From: Micromonospora sp. WMMA1363
GTDB taxonomy: Bacteria > Actinomycetota > Actinomycetes > Mycobacteriales > Micromonosporaceae
DNA length: 64,000 nt
Assembly: GCF_030345795.1 (NCBI RefSeq)
Contig: NZ_JAUALB010000001.1
Coordinates: 3,712,001 to 3,776,000 of the forward strand
Direction of reading: 5' to 3'
A program made the translations under genes and the position numbers. Under the pieces are notes generated by a model. That model was not told the origin of the DNA, did not search any database, and was given only the letters and a program-made list of their open reading frames with translations. Below are positions 15,074 to 23,628 of the stretch, piece after piece (position 1 is the first letter of the stretch; every line of letters begins with the position of its first letter).

Positions 15074-17692
15074 GTGGACACGGTGGCCGGTCCGAGGACA
15101 CGGGCGAGCCGGGCCGCCGCCCTGCACCGCCGGGCCGCCGCCACTGCGAGCGCCGCCGCCGATGTCCTCGACGGTATCCGTCCCGCACCCGCCGACCACG
15201 TCCGCCAGTACGAGCTGGCCGACCGACTGCGCAGCGCCGCCGCACTGCTCGCCCCGGACTGGGCGGGTGCGGCGCTGGACACGCTCACTCCGTCCACTCC
15301 CGCCGGCGAGAACCCGCCACCGTTCGTCCGCGTCGGTACAGCGGCACCGCTCGACGACGCCCGGTTCCCCGCCCTGGTCCCGCTGATCGGCACGGGGAAC
15401 CTCGCGATCGACACCGACGCCCGGGATCCCCGGGTGGCGGGCCTGCTTCGGGCCGTACTACTGCGCCTGCTGGCAGCCACGCCCGCCGGTTCGCTGCTGG
15501 TCCGCGCGGTGGACGCGACCGGTACGGCGCTCGCCCCGTTCGCGACGCTCGCGGACGCCGGGATCCTCCCGCCGCCGGCGACGGACGTGGCCGGTCTACG
15601 CGCGGTACTGTCCGAGGCGGAGCAGTGGGTGACGCCCGGCGCGGGCGGTCGCCGCCGTCACGACCGGGTACTCCTGCTGGTGATCGCCGTGCTACCCGAG
15701 CCGACCGGCCGCACCGACCTGGCCCGGATCGAGGCGCTCGCCGAGCAGGGCCGGTTGAACGGGTTGCATCTCCTGGTGGCGGGCAGGCCGCCCGCCTGCC
15801 CGCCGGTGCCCAGAGCCGCGCTGCTCGCGATCCGCACCGCGTACGCCCTGCTCGGGGATCCACCGGACGCGTCGTTCGCCGGCCCGGGCCGCCATCCGGT
15901 CGACCTCCCGGGCGGCCCGCACGGTGCGCCGCCCCCCGGACCGCCCGGCAGCACGGCCGACGGCCCGTGCAGCGTGGATCCGCCGGGGGGCCTGAACTCT
16001 CCGGTCTTCATCGAGCCGGATCCGCCGGCCGACCTCGTCGAAACGGTCTGCCGCCGGCTCGCCGACCAGGTGGAAGCCGGTTCGCGGCTGGCCCTGGCCG
16101 ACCTGCTGCCGGACCAGTGCGAGCCGCTGTGGACGGCGAGTTCGGTCGACGGCCTGTCGACGACGGTGGGCGACGCGAGCGGTCGGCCCGTCTCGCTGGG
16201 CTTCACGGAGCTGACCCCGCACTGGCTGGTCAGTGGCCGTTCCGGCGCCGGCCGGTCGACTTTCCTCACCACCGCCCTGCTCGGCCTGACGGCCCGGTAC
16301 GGTCCCAGCGAACTGGTCCTCTACCTGGCCGACCTCGGCGTCGGTGAGTCCTTCGTGGAGTTTCTGCAGACCGAGCGGGACCGGTCGTGGATTCCCCAGG
16401 TGCGGGCCGCCGCGATGGCGACCGACCGGGAGTACCTACTGGATCTGTTCGACCTGTTGGCGACGGAGGTGCGCCGCCGGGAGGACGCCGGCGCGCGGGC
16501 CGGTGGCCAACGCTTCGCCGAGTTGCGGCAGCACCGGGAGCTGCCGCGGATCGTCTGCGTGGTCGACAATCTCCCGGTGCTCCTCACCGGCCGGGACCGG
16601 ATCGCCACCGAGGCGGCCGCCCGGCTTGACGCCCTCGCCCGGGCTGGCCGTTCGTACGGGGTGCACCTGCTGCTGGCCGGCGAAGGTGACCTGGGCCTGG
16701 GGACGCGGGCGGATCGGGACTCGGTCCTCGGCCAGTTCCCGGTGCGGGTGGCGCTGCCCGGCGGCGGCGCGGTGCTCGAGCCGACCAACGATTCCGCCGC
16801 CGGGCTGCCGGTGGGCAGCGCGGTCGTGAACACCGCCGGCGGGCTGGGCGGCCCCCGGGGCGCCATCCGCGGGCACGAGCGAACGGTCCGTTTCCCCGAC
16901 CCGCAGGACCATCCCGACGTGGTGGAGTCGTTGCGACACCGGCTGTGGGACGCCCGCCCGCTGCGCTCCGCGCCACCGGTTGTCTTCGCCGGGTACGCAC
17001 GCCCGGCGCTGCGCAACGATCCCCGCTACCGCGCGGCGGTCGCCGACGGAGCACCGGGACCGGCGGCTCTGCTGGGCCGGGCACTGGACGTGACCCGGTC
17101 GACGGTGACGGTGCCGCTGGGCCCCTCTCCGGGCCGCAACCTGGCCGTACTGGGGCCGGGCCCGGAGGCGGCTGGGCTTCTGGTCACCGCCGCCCGCAGC
17201 GTCGCCGCTCACCACCCGCCCGGTGCCGCTCGATTCGTGGTGGTGGCTCCGGAGAACGACTTCCGGAGGCTCGCCGGTGCGCTCGCCGCCGAGCTGGCCG
17301 GTCGGCATCCGGTCGAGGCCGTCGACCGCACTGGTCTACTCGACGCCCTCGACGCGACCGGGCCGACCTACCTCGTCGACTTCGAGCTGGACGCCGGGCA
17401 GCTCCCGCCGGACCGGCTGCGCACCCTGCTGCGGGAGGGGCCGCCGGCCGGGCGGCACCTGCTGGGCCGTTGGCGCACCGTTGCACCGTTCGCGTCTCTG
17501 CTGGAGCCCGAGGGTGAGGTGGCCAAGCTGGCTGCGGTCGCCGTGGTCGACGTGCCCGGGGCACAGCTCGCGACCGTCTTCGGCCGGACGGTGGACTGGC
17601 GGCCCCGGGCCGCCCGGGCGATGCTCTGGGACGGGCCCGGTGAGCAGGGCACCGTGCTGGTTCCGTTCGACGAGGAGGGTGTGCCGGCATGA
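15074..17692 (+). CDS. FtsK/SpoIIIE-family (EccC-like) protein with degenerate nucleotide-binding motifs
   Basis: An 872-residue cytosolic protein, probably two FtsK/EccC-like modules. In the first, the Walker A position reads GRSGAGRST (about 387-395), with arginine replacing the essential lysine. The Walker B position is VCVVDNLP (about 494), with Asn instead of Glu. The segment AGRSYGVHLLLAG matches the conserved GRSLGVHLLLAS region of EccC. The second module (~670-870) is more decayed, with GPGPEAAG at the Walker A position. The GTG start at 15074 has a purine-rich site (GAGGGG) just upstream. It may be a coupling-protein relative that has lost hydrolysis or acts as a scaffold. The stop overlaps the next gene by four bases. 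Confidence 0.75.
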   Translation: MDTVAGPRTRASRAAALHRRAAATASAAADVLDGIRPAPADHVRQYELADRLRSAAALLAPDWAGAALDTLTPSTPAGENPPPFVRVGTAAPLDDARFPALVPLIGTGNLAIDTDARDPRVAGLLRAVLLRLLAATPAGSLLVRAVDATGTALAPFATLADAGILPPPATDVAGLRAVLSEAEQWVTPGAGGRRRHDRVLLLVIAVLPEPTGRTDLARIEALAEQGRLNGLHLLVAGRPPACPPVPRAALLAIRTAYALLGDPPDASFAGPGRHPVDLPGGPHGAPPPGPPGSTADGPCSVDPPGGLNSPVFIEPDPPADLVETVCRRLADQVEAGSRLALADLLPDQCEPLWTASSVDGLSTTVGDASGRPVSLGFTELTPHWLVSGRSGAGRSTFLTTALLGLTARYGPSELVLYLADLGVGESFVEFLQTERDRSWIPQVRAAAMATDREYLLDLFDLLATEVRRREDAGARAGGQRFAELRQHRELPRIVCVVDNLPVLLTGRDRIATEAAARLDALARAGRSYGVHLLLAGEGDLGLGTRADRDSVLGQFPVRVALPGGGAVLEPTNDSAAGLPVGSAVVNTAGGLGGPRGAIRGHERTVRFPDPQDHPDVVESLRHRLWDARPLRSAPPVVFAGYARPALRNDPRYRAAVADGAPGPAALLGRALDVTRSTVTVPLGPSPGRNLAVLGPGPEAAGLLVTAARSVAAHHPPGAARFVVVAPENDFRRLAGALAAELAGRHPVEAVDRTGLLDALDATGPTYLVDFELDAGQLPPDRLRTLLREGPPAGRHLLGRWRTVAPFASLLEPEGEVAKLAAVAVVDVPGAQLATVFGRTVDWRPRAARAMLWDGPGEQGTVLVPFDEEGVPA

Positions 17693-18411
17693 GCCGCTCC
17701 CGTACCCGCGCCACGGGCCCTGGACGGCAACGGGTCGCGGCAGACCCCGCAGCCGCCGGGGTCGATCCCGATCCGGTCGCCGTGGCCTGGACCGGCTATC
17801 TCGCCGCGGCCCGCCAGCTCGACGGGGTTCGCCGGGACGCGGCCGTCGCCGCCGGTGAGCAGGCGCGGGCGGTGCAGACCGCTCGTGCGGAGTTGGCCAT
17901 GGTACGCGCCCGTCTGGCCAGGCAGGAGGCACGGCTGCGGGAGGCGGGCGTACCACCGATCTCGCTGGTGCCGACGCCACCGGAGCTGTCGGAGGCGACC
18001 CGGTCCATGGCGAACAGTCCGACGGCGGTGCTGGCCGCGCTGCGCAGCGCCGGCGACCGGGCGGAGGCGGCGGACGCCGCGCTGGCCGCCCGCGGGCTGG
18101 TCGGGGCGGCTGGCTGGCCGGCTGCGGCCCGCAACCTCCTGGTGTACGCGCCGCTGGCCCTCGTGGTGCCGCTGATCCAGTTGGTGGTGTTCGTCGCGAC
18201 CGGTCCGGGACCGGTGACCGGCGCCGCACTCATCTGCGGCCTGCCGATGCCGGCGGTGGCGTTCGTGGCGGGCTGGTTGGCGGTCGGCCGGCTCTTTCCA
18301 CCGGCCGCCGGCGGGCGGGTGGACCGCACCACACGGCTGGGTGGGTTGGTCAGCCTGGTTCCGGCGGTTCTGGTCAGCGGCGCGCTGCTGCTCGTGCTCC
18401 TGTCTGGTTGA
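17689..18411 (+). CDS. Coiled-coil membrane protein coupled to the FtsK-like gene
   Basis: A 240-residue protein. The N-terminal ~100 residues are Ala/Arg/Glu-rich and probably form a coiled coil (QTARAELAMVRARLARQEAR near 60-80). Three to four membrane helices follow, at about 145-172, 176-200 and 215-238. The ATG start overlaps the FtsK-like stop (17689-17692), so the two are translated together and probably interact. I do not recognise a family. In type IV and type VII systems small coiled-coil membrane proteins often tether the ATPase; that is a suggestion only. Confidence 0.65.
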   Translation: MSRSRTRATGPGRQRVAADPAAAGVDPDPVAVAWTGYLAAARQLDGVRRDAAVAAGEQARAVQTARAELAMVRARLARQEARLREAGVPPISLVPTPPELSEATRSMANSPTAVLAALRSAGDRAEAADAALAARGLVGAAGWPAAARNLLVYAPLALVVPLIQLVVFVATGPGPVTGAALICGLPMPAVAFVAGWLAVGRLFPPAAGGRVDRTTRLGGLVSLVPAVLVSGALLLVLLSG

Positions 18412-18423
18412 GCCACACGTGTC

Positions 18424-18487
18424 GTGACCGCTGGTCGTGTTGGTTGCCGCGACGCGCGTCCCGGGCGATCCGGAGCGTCGTGGTCAC
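18424..18487. terminator. Candidate bidirectional terminator between convergent genes
   Basis: The spacer between the coiled-coil membrane gene and folE holds nested inverted repeats: GTGACC (18424-18429) with GGTCAC (18482-18487), and inside it CGACGC (18450-18455) with GCGTCG (18475-18480). There is no T-run, which is usual for actinobacterial terminators. Stability not computed. Confidence 0.4.
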
Positions 18488-18506
18488 CCCGAGGGGGCGG
18501 GGCTGG

Positions 18507-19133
18507 TCAGCGAGAGTTGATCAGTGTCATCGCTTCGGCGCGGGACTTCGCGTCCCGCTGTAGAGTGCCGCGGACAGCCGAGGTGATGGTCCGCGCGCCC
18601 GACTTCCGAACGCCGCGCATCGCCATGCACAAGTGTTCGCATTCCAGCACGACGATCACGCCGCGCGGCTCGAGTCGCTCCATGAGCAGGTCGGCAATCT
18701 GCGACGTGAGCCGCTCCTGCACCTGGGGGCGGCGCGCGAAGACCTCGACCAGCCGGGCCAGCTTGGACAGGCCGGTGATCCGGCCGTCCGGCCCGGGGAT
18801 GTAGCCGATGTGCGCGCTGCCGTGGAACGGCAGCAGGTGGTGCTCGCACAGGCTCATCACGTCGATGTCCCGGACGACAACCAGCTCTTCGTGGTTGGCC
18901 TCGAAGGTGGTGGTGAGCACCTGAGCCGGGTCGACGCGGAGCCCGGCGAACAGCTCGGTGTACGCGCGAGCCACCCGGGCCGGGGTCTGCTGGAGTCCGT
19001 CCCGGTCGGGATCCTCGCCGACCGCGATCAGGATCTCGCGGACCGCCTTCTCTATCCGGCCGAGGTCGATGGTCTCCTCGACCGGACGGCCGGTCAGCTT
19101 GCCGCCGATGAGCCGGGCGGCGACGTAGTCCAT
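18507..19133 (-). CDS. folE: GTP cyclohydrolase I
   Basis: Converts GTP to 7,8-dihydroneopterin triphosphate, the first step of tetrahydrofolate synthesis; a cytosolic homodecamer in known cases. The 208-residue length fits. The zinc site is visible as [10 protein letters not shown] near residue 80 (Cys and His ligands) and the second cysteine in [11 protein letters not shown] near 170. GYIPG and ERLTSQIAD are also family hallmarks. The ATG at 19133 is used; the frame is open to the ftsH stop but has no ATG or GTG there. It follows ftsH by 71 bases and was probably once followed directly by folP. Confidence 0.96.
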   Translation of the reverse strand: MDYVAARLIGGKLTGRPVEETIDLGRIEKAVREILIAVGEDPDRDGLQQTPARVARAYTELFAGLRVDPAQVLTTTFEANHEELVVVRDIDVMSLCEHHLLPFHGSAHIGYIPGPDGRITGLSKLARLVEVFARRPQVQERLTSQIADLLMERLEPRGVIVVLECEHLCMAMRGVRKSGARTITSAVRGTLQRDAKSRAEAMTLINSR

Positions 19134-19204
19134 GGCGTCGTCGCCCGGCTCGGTGGCGGAGGCGGCCAGCCCTCGGTCGAGGCTGGCGGCCGCGTCGTCG
19201 CTGA

Positions 19205-21232
19205 TCAGTGCGAACCGTCCGAGTGGTTGGCGGCCGGACCGCCGCTGACGGAGGCACCGTCGGCCTGGGCCTGGGCCTTGAGCTCGTCCTTCTCGGCCGG
19301 GGTCAGCACCGGCGGTTCGGTGGAGGGCTGGCGCTTGCCGAAGCCGTTGTACGGGGCCATCGGCGGACGCTTCGCCACCCGGGCGCAGATGCGGGCCATG
19401 TCGGCGGTGGAGAGGGTTTCCTTCTCCATCAGCTCAAGCACGATATTGTCCAGGACGTCCCGGTACTCGACCAGGATCTCCCAGGCCTCGTCGTGGGCCA
19501 GCTCGATCAGCGCCCGCATCTCGGCGTCGATCTCGGCCGCCACCGCGTCGGAGTAGTCCCGCTCGTGGCCCATGTTGCGGCCGAGGAACGGCTCGTCGCC
19601 GCTGGTGCCGTACTTGATCGCACCGAGCTTGGAGCTCATACCGTACTGAGTGATCATCGCTCGGGCCAGCTGGGTGGCCTTCTCGATGTCGTTGCCGGCG
19701 CCGGTGGTCGGCTCGTGGAAGACCAGTTCCTCGGCGGCCCGACCGCCCAACGCGTACGCCAGGGTGTCGACCATCTCGGCCCGGGTCTGCGTGTACTTGT
19801 CCTCGGTGGGCAGCACCAGAGTGTGGCCCAGTGACCGGCCCCGGGACAGGATCGTCACCTTGTGCACCGGCGCGGCGTGTGGCAGCGCCCAGGCGACCAG
19901 CGCGTGCCCACCCTCGTGGTACGCGGTGATCTTCTTCTCCTGGTCGCTCATCACCCGGGTCCGGCGCTGCGGGCCGGCGATCACCCGGTCGATTGACTCC
20001 TCCAGCGAGTCGTTGGTGATGGCCCGCTGGTCCCTGCGGGCGGTGAGCAGGGCAGCCTCGTTGATCACGTTCGCCAGGTCTGCGCCGCTGAAGCCCGGGG
20101 TCCGCCGGGCCACCGCGTCGAGGTCGACGTCGGGGGTGAACGGCTTGCCCTTGCCGTGCACCCGCAGGATGGCCTTGCGGCCTTCCATGTCCGGAGCATC
20201 CACCGGGATCTGCCGGTCGAAGCGGCCAGGACGCAGCAGCGCCGGGTCGAGGATGTCCGGCCGGTTGGTGGCGGCGATCAGGATGACCCCACCCTTGACG
20301 TCGAAGCCGTCCATCTCGACGAGTAGCTGGTTGAGGGTCTGCTCGCGCTCGTCGTGGCCGCCGCCCATACCGGCGCCACGGTGCCGACCGACCGCGTCGA
20401 TCTCGTCAACGAAGACGATCGCCGGGGCGTTGGCCTTGGCCTGCTCGAACAGGTCACGGACCCGGCTCGCGCCGACACCCACGAACATCTCGACGAAGTC
20501 GGAGCCGGAGATGGAGTAGAAGGGCACCCCGGCCTCACCGGCGACCGCGCGGGCCAGCAGCGTCTTACCGGTACCGGGCGGGCCGAAGAGCAGCACACCC
20601 TTCGGGATCTTCGCGCCGAGGGCCTGGTACTTCGCCGGGTTCTGCAGGAAGTCCTTGATCTCGTGCAGCTCCTCGACAGCCTCCTCGGCACCGGCGACGT
20701 CCGCGAAGGTGGTCTTCGGCGTGTCCTTGGTGATCATCTTGGCTTTGGACTTGCCGAAGTTGAGCACCCGGGAGCCGCCGCCCTGCATCTGGGACATGAA
20801 GAACAGCAGCAGCAGCACGAGCAGCGCGATGGGGAGCAGGTTGACCAGCAGGCTCACCCAGATGCTGTCGGACGACACCTCGACGTTGGCCGGGCCGGTG
20901 ACCCGGTTGTTCGCCTTGGCCTCGAGGACCTTGTTCCAGACCTCGCCCCCGACCTCGTACGGGAACTGCGCCTCGATCCGGTCGGTGGTGGTGTTGCCGA
21001 ACTTCGTCTTCTCGGCCAGGTCGAGCCGGAGCGTCTGCTCCTTGTCCTGGAAGACGACCTCTTTGATGCCACCGGAGTTGAGTTGGTCGAGCGCAACGGA
21101 AGTGTCCACCCGGTGGTAGCTGGGACCACCGGTGAACAGCTGACTGAGCACAACGGCGCCGAGGATGACCAGGATGATCCAGACCACCGGTCGGCGGAAG
21201 AAACGCGTACGTTCCATACTGTCGTCGGGCAC
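19205..21232 (-). CDS. ftsH: ATP-dependent zinc metalloprotease FtsH
   Basis: Membrane-bound AAA+ protease that degrades misassembled membrane proteins and selected regulators. 675 residues from the GTG at 21232; an in-frame ATG at 21217 (MERTRFFRR) is an equally plausible start. An AGGAGG lies 14 bases before the GTG. Two membrane helices flank an extracellular domain (about 15-34 and 125-147). Walker A GPPGTGKT is near residue 210, Walker B IVFVDEID near 270, the second region of homology [20 protein letters not shown] near 320, and the zinc site HEGGH near 440. The C-terminal tail is variable. It leads into folE, as in other actinobacteria. Confidence 0.97.
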   Translation of the reverse strand: MPDDSMERTRFFRRPVVWIILVILGAVVLSQLFTGGPSYHRVDTSVALDQLNSGGIKEVVFQDKEQTLRLDLAEKTKFGNTTTDRIEAQFPYEVGGEVWNKVLEAKANNRVTGPANVEVSSDSIWVSLLVNLLPIALLVLLLLFFMSQMQGGGSRVLNFGKSKAKMITKDTPKTTFADVAGAEEAVEELHEIKDFLQNPAKYQALGAKIPKGVLLFGPPGTGKTLLARAVAGEAGVPFYSISGSDFVEMFVGVGASRVRDLFEQAKANAPAIVFVDEIDAVGRHRGAGMGGGHDEREQTLNQLLVEMDGFDVKGGVILIAATNRPDILDPALLRPGRFDRQIPVDAPDMEGRKAILRVHGKGKPFTPDVDLDAVARRTPGFSGADLANVINEAALLTARRDQRAITNDSLEESIDRVIAGPQRRTRVMSDQEKKITAYHEGGHALVAWALPHAAPVHKVTILSRGRSLGHTLVLPTEDKYTQTRAEMVDTLAYALGGRAAEELVFHEPTTGAGNDIEKATQLARAMITQYGMSSKLGAIKYGTSGDEPFLGRNMGHERDYSDAVAAEIDAEMRALIELAHDEAWEILVEYRDVLDNIVLELMEKETLSTADMARICARVAKRPPMAPYNGFGKRQPSTEPPVLTPAEKDELKAQAQADGASVSGGPAANHSDGSH

Positions 21233-21573
21233 CGCGGCGCCCGCATCCTCCTGATCGACGTCCTGACCGTCTGATGGTGTCGCCGCCAGCGCGGCGGCCG
21301 AGCCGCCGGCGGACCGGCCTCGACCCCGAGGCGCGAAGTTGCGCCGCGGTCATTCGACGGTACACCGTGCGCGCGAGGTGCGACCTTGCCAGCCGGGCAC
21401 TTACGCGTAGGGCGAACCGGGGTTTCAGCCGGCGCGGCGGGAGCTCCGCACCCGGCCACCCTACCGCCCGGTCACGCGGTGCGAGGGGTCGGGCGTGGAG
21501 AGTGCCTCCAAGCCACCGGCCTCCACCGTAGTCCGCCTGGCTGAGAGTCCGCTGAATGTCGGCCGGGGCGGCC
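21233..21573. other. Spacer upstream of ftsH, probably its leader and promoter
   Basis: No gene is visible on either strand. It holds a perfect short palindrome ACGGT-AC-ACCGT at 21357-21368, an AGGAGG ahead of the ftsH start, and a minus-strand TAGGGT hexamer near 21470. No clear promoter pair could be assigned by eye. Confidence 0.4.
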
Positions 21574-22149
21574 TCAGGACCGGGCGTACACCTCGGGCTT
21601 GAGCACGCCGACGTAGGGCAGCTCGCGGTAGCGTTCGCCGAAGTCGAGGCCGTAGCCGACGACGAACTCGGTCGGAATGTCGAAGCCGACGTACTTGACC
21701 GGCACCTGGACCTTCACCGCGTCCGGCTTGCGGAACAGGGCGACCACCTCGACGCTGGCCGCCGAACGGGACTCCAGGTAGCGCAGGAGCCAGGAAAGGG
21801 TCAGCCCGGAGTCGACGATGTCCTCCACCACGACCACGTGCCGGCCGGCGATGTCCCGGTCCAGGTCCTTGAGGATCCGCACCACACCGGAGGAGCTGGT
21901 GCCCTGGCCGTACGAGGAGACGGCCATGAACTCCAGCTCGGCCGGCGGGCCGTGCCGGCCCAACGCCCGGGCGAAGTCGGCCATGAACATGACCGCGCCC
22001 TTGAGGACGCAGACGAGCAGGAGTCCGTCCTCGACGTCGGCGTAGTCCGCCGAGACTTGCTTGGCGAGTTCGGCGGTCTTCTCGCGGATCTGCGCCTCGG
22101 AAATGATCACGTGGTCGATGTCGGCGTCGTACCAGGAGCCGTCAGCCAT
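21574..22149 (-). CDS. hpt: Hypoxanthine phosphoribosyltransferase
   Basis: Salvages hypoxanthine and guanine to IMP and GMP using PRPP. 191 residues from the ATG at 22149 ([11 protein letters not shown]); a longer frame to 22230 lacks similarity. The PRPP-binding motif [17 protein letters not shown] lies near residues 105-121, with the two acidic residues intact. The flexible-loop [14 protein letters not shown] and the purine-binding [17 protein letters not shown] follow the family pattern. In M. tuberculosis hpt is adjacent to tilS (Rv3624c-Rv3625c). Here a regulator and a microprotein lie between them. Confidence 0.95.
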   Translation of the reverse strand: MADGSWYDADIDHVIISEAQIREKTAELAKQVSADYADVEDGLLLVCVLKGAVMFMADFARALGRHGPPAELEFMAVSSYGQGTSSSGVVRILKDLDRDIAGRHVVVVEDIVDSGLTLSWLLRYLESRSAASVEVVALFRKPDAVKVQVPVKYVGFDIPTEFVVGYGLDFGERYRELPYVGVLKPEVYARS

Positions 22150-22268
22150 GGCTCCTAGCCTGCCGTACGCAGGATGGTGCCCGTCGGCGGGGCCGCCCCT
22201 TTCCGGTGCGGTCCTGCCTGGGATTTTCACGGCGAATCCACTCAGAATGCCCAGCAGGCGCGAGACCG

Positions 22269-22388
22269 TCAGCGGCGGCCTCCGTTGGTTGGCTTCCAGT
22301 CCGCCGAATCCCGGCTGTCGGCGGTCAGGCCGGCCGCCGAAGCGGCGGCGAGAAGAATGAAGAAGAGCAGGAACAGCAGGAACTCCAT
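22269..22388 (-). CDS. Possible 39-residue single-pass membrane microprotein
   Basis: Short frame with ATG at 22388; an in-frame GTG four codons upstream is an alternative start. The product has one strongly hydrophobic helix ([20 protein letters not shown]) and then a short polar tail ([16 protein letters not shown]). That clean helix-plus-tail layout, with no stop-rich or repetitive character, looks like a real small protein rather than noise. It sits on the hpt strand, 119 bases upstream of the hpt start. No known family recognised. Confidence 0.45.
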   Translation of the reverse strand: MEFLLFLLFFILLAAASAAGLTADSRDSADWKPTNGGRR

Positions 22389-22491
22389 GGCGGCGCTCAC
22401 TTTCGCGAGATGTGGTTCGGTTTCACCGCCGGTGCGCACCGGGCTGTTCTCGAGTCTGCGGCCTACCCAGCCGCCCAACCAGAGGCAGGAT

Positions 22492-22520
22492 TGCCACTGG
22501 TCCTCGATTTCCTGCCACTG
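22492..22520 (+). promoter_or_regulatory. Direct repeat TGCCACTG x2, spaced 21 bp, before the GlxA-type regulator
   Basis: TGCCACTG occurs at 22492-22499 and 22513-22520, exactly 21 bases apart on the same helical face. The second copy ends 19 bases before the ATG. Tandem half-sites at about this spacing are typical of AraC-family autoregulation. Inference from spacing and position. Confidence 0.4.
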
Positions 22521-22539
22521 CTCGGGTTACCCTCGTCAC

Positions 22540-23502
22540 ATGCTCCGGTCCATCGCCGTCGTCGCCCTGGACGAGGTCGCCGCATTCGAGCTCGGTGTGC
22601 TGGCCGAGGTCTTCGGTACCGACCGCACCGCCGACGGATTCCCCGGCTACCGCTTCTCCGTCTGCACGGTCGACGGCGGCCCGGTCCGCACCCGCTCCGG
22701 ATTCCACCTCACCCCGCACAGCGACCTGACGCCGGTCGACGAGGCTGACCTGGTGGCCGTGCCGGCGTACACGCACGGCGCACCGGTCCCCGTGCCGGTG
22801 CTCGACGCGCTGCGCCGCGCCGCCGACCGGGGCGCGTACGTGTTGAGCGTCTGTTCCGGCGCGTTCGTGCTGGGCGAAGCCGGCCTGCTCGACGGCCGAC
22901 AGTGCACCACCCACTGGAAGTACGTCGACGACCTGCAGCGCCGACACCCCACCGCGAAGGTGCAGTGCGACTCGCTCTACGTGCCGGACGGACGGCTGCT
23001 CACCAGCGCCGGCACCGCCGCGGGTATCGACGCATGCCTGCATCTGATCCGCCAGGAGCACGGATCGGCGACGGCCACCCGGCTGGCCCGCCGGATGGTG
23101 GTCCCCCCGCACCGGGACGGTGGGCAGTCACAGTTCGTCGAGGCACCGGTCCCCACGGCACCCGAGGCACCAACGCTACAGCCGGTGCTGGCGTGGCTGC
23201 TGGGCCACCTGGACCGACCGCTCCGGGTGGACGACCTCGCAGCTCAGGCCGACATGGCGCCGCGAACGTTCGCCCGGCGGTTCCGCGCGGAGACCGGCAC
23301 CACGCCGCACGACTGGCTCACCAACCAGCGGGTGCTGCTGGCCCGGCGGCTGTTGGAGGAGACCCGACTCAGCGTGGAGGACGTCGCCGACCAGGCCGGC
23401 TTCTCCGACGCTGCCGCCCTTCGCCACCACTTCACCCGCCGGGTGGGCGCCACCCCGCACGCCTACCGCACTGCCTTTCGGGACCGCGCCCTTGCAAGCT
23501 GA
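22540..23502 (+). CDS. GlxA-type transcriptional regulator (DJ-1/PfpI domain plus AraC-type HTH)
   Basis: A 320-residue DNA-binding regulator. Residues ~1-185 form a DJ-1/PfpI-like glutamine-amidotransferase fold, with the nucleophile-elbow-like segment SVCSGAFVLGEAG near 105-115. Residues ~215-318 hold a double helix-turn-helix AraC domain, with MAPRTFARRFRAETG and the second helix region VADQAGFSDAAALRHHFTRR matching the family signature. The ATG at 22540 is chosen as the domain start, although the frame is open further upstream. It lies on the plus strand between hpt and tilS, interrupting a normally contiguous minus-strand run. Target genes unknown. Confidence 0.88.
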   Translation: MLRSIAVVALDEVAAFELGVLAEVFGTDRTADGFPGYRFSVCTVDGGPVRTRSGFHLTPHSDLTPVDEADLVAVPAYTHGAPVPVPVLDALRRAADRGAYVLSVCSGAFVLGEAGLLDGRQCTTHWKYVDDLQRRHPTAKVQCDSLYVPDGRLLTSAGTAAGIDACLHLIRQEHGSATATRLARRMVVPPHRDGGQSQFVEAPVPTAPEAPTLQPVLAWLLGHLDRPLRVDDLAAQADMAPRTFARRFRAETGTTPHDWLTNQRVLLARRLLEETRLSVEDVADQAGFSDAAALRHHFTRRVGATPHAYRTAFRDRALAS

Positions 23503-23628
23503 CGGTGCCCGCCCTCACCGACACCCGCCCCGGCGCGGATCCCCGACCGTCGGCCGCCTGCTACAGCGTGGGGTGGCTCGCGATCGGATGGGGGAGTCGC
23601 CCCGCGGGCACGGACGACGAACCTGGGT

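Noticed and set aside
5655..18506. Integrative conjugative element with attachment sites
   Set aside because: No integrase, relaxase, replication gene or flanking direct repeats were seen, so mobility is not supported.
22174..22539. Extended N-terminus of the GlxA-type regulator
   Set aside because: The upstream part overlaps the microprotein and the direct-repeat operator and lacks similarity to the domain.
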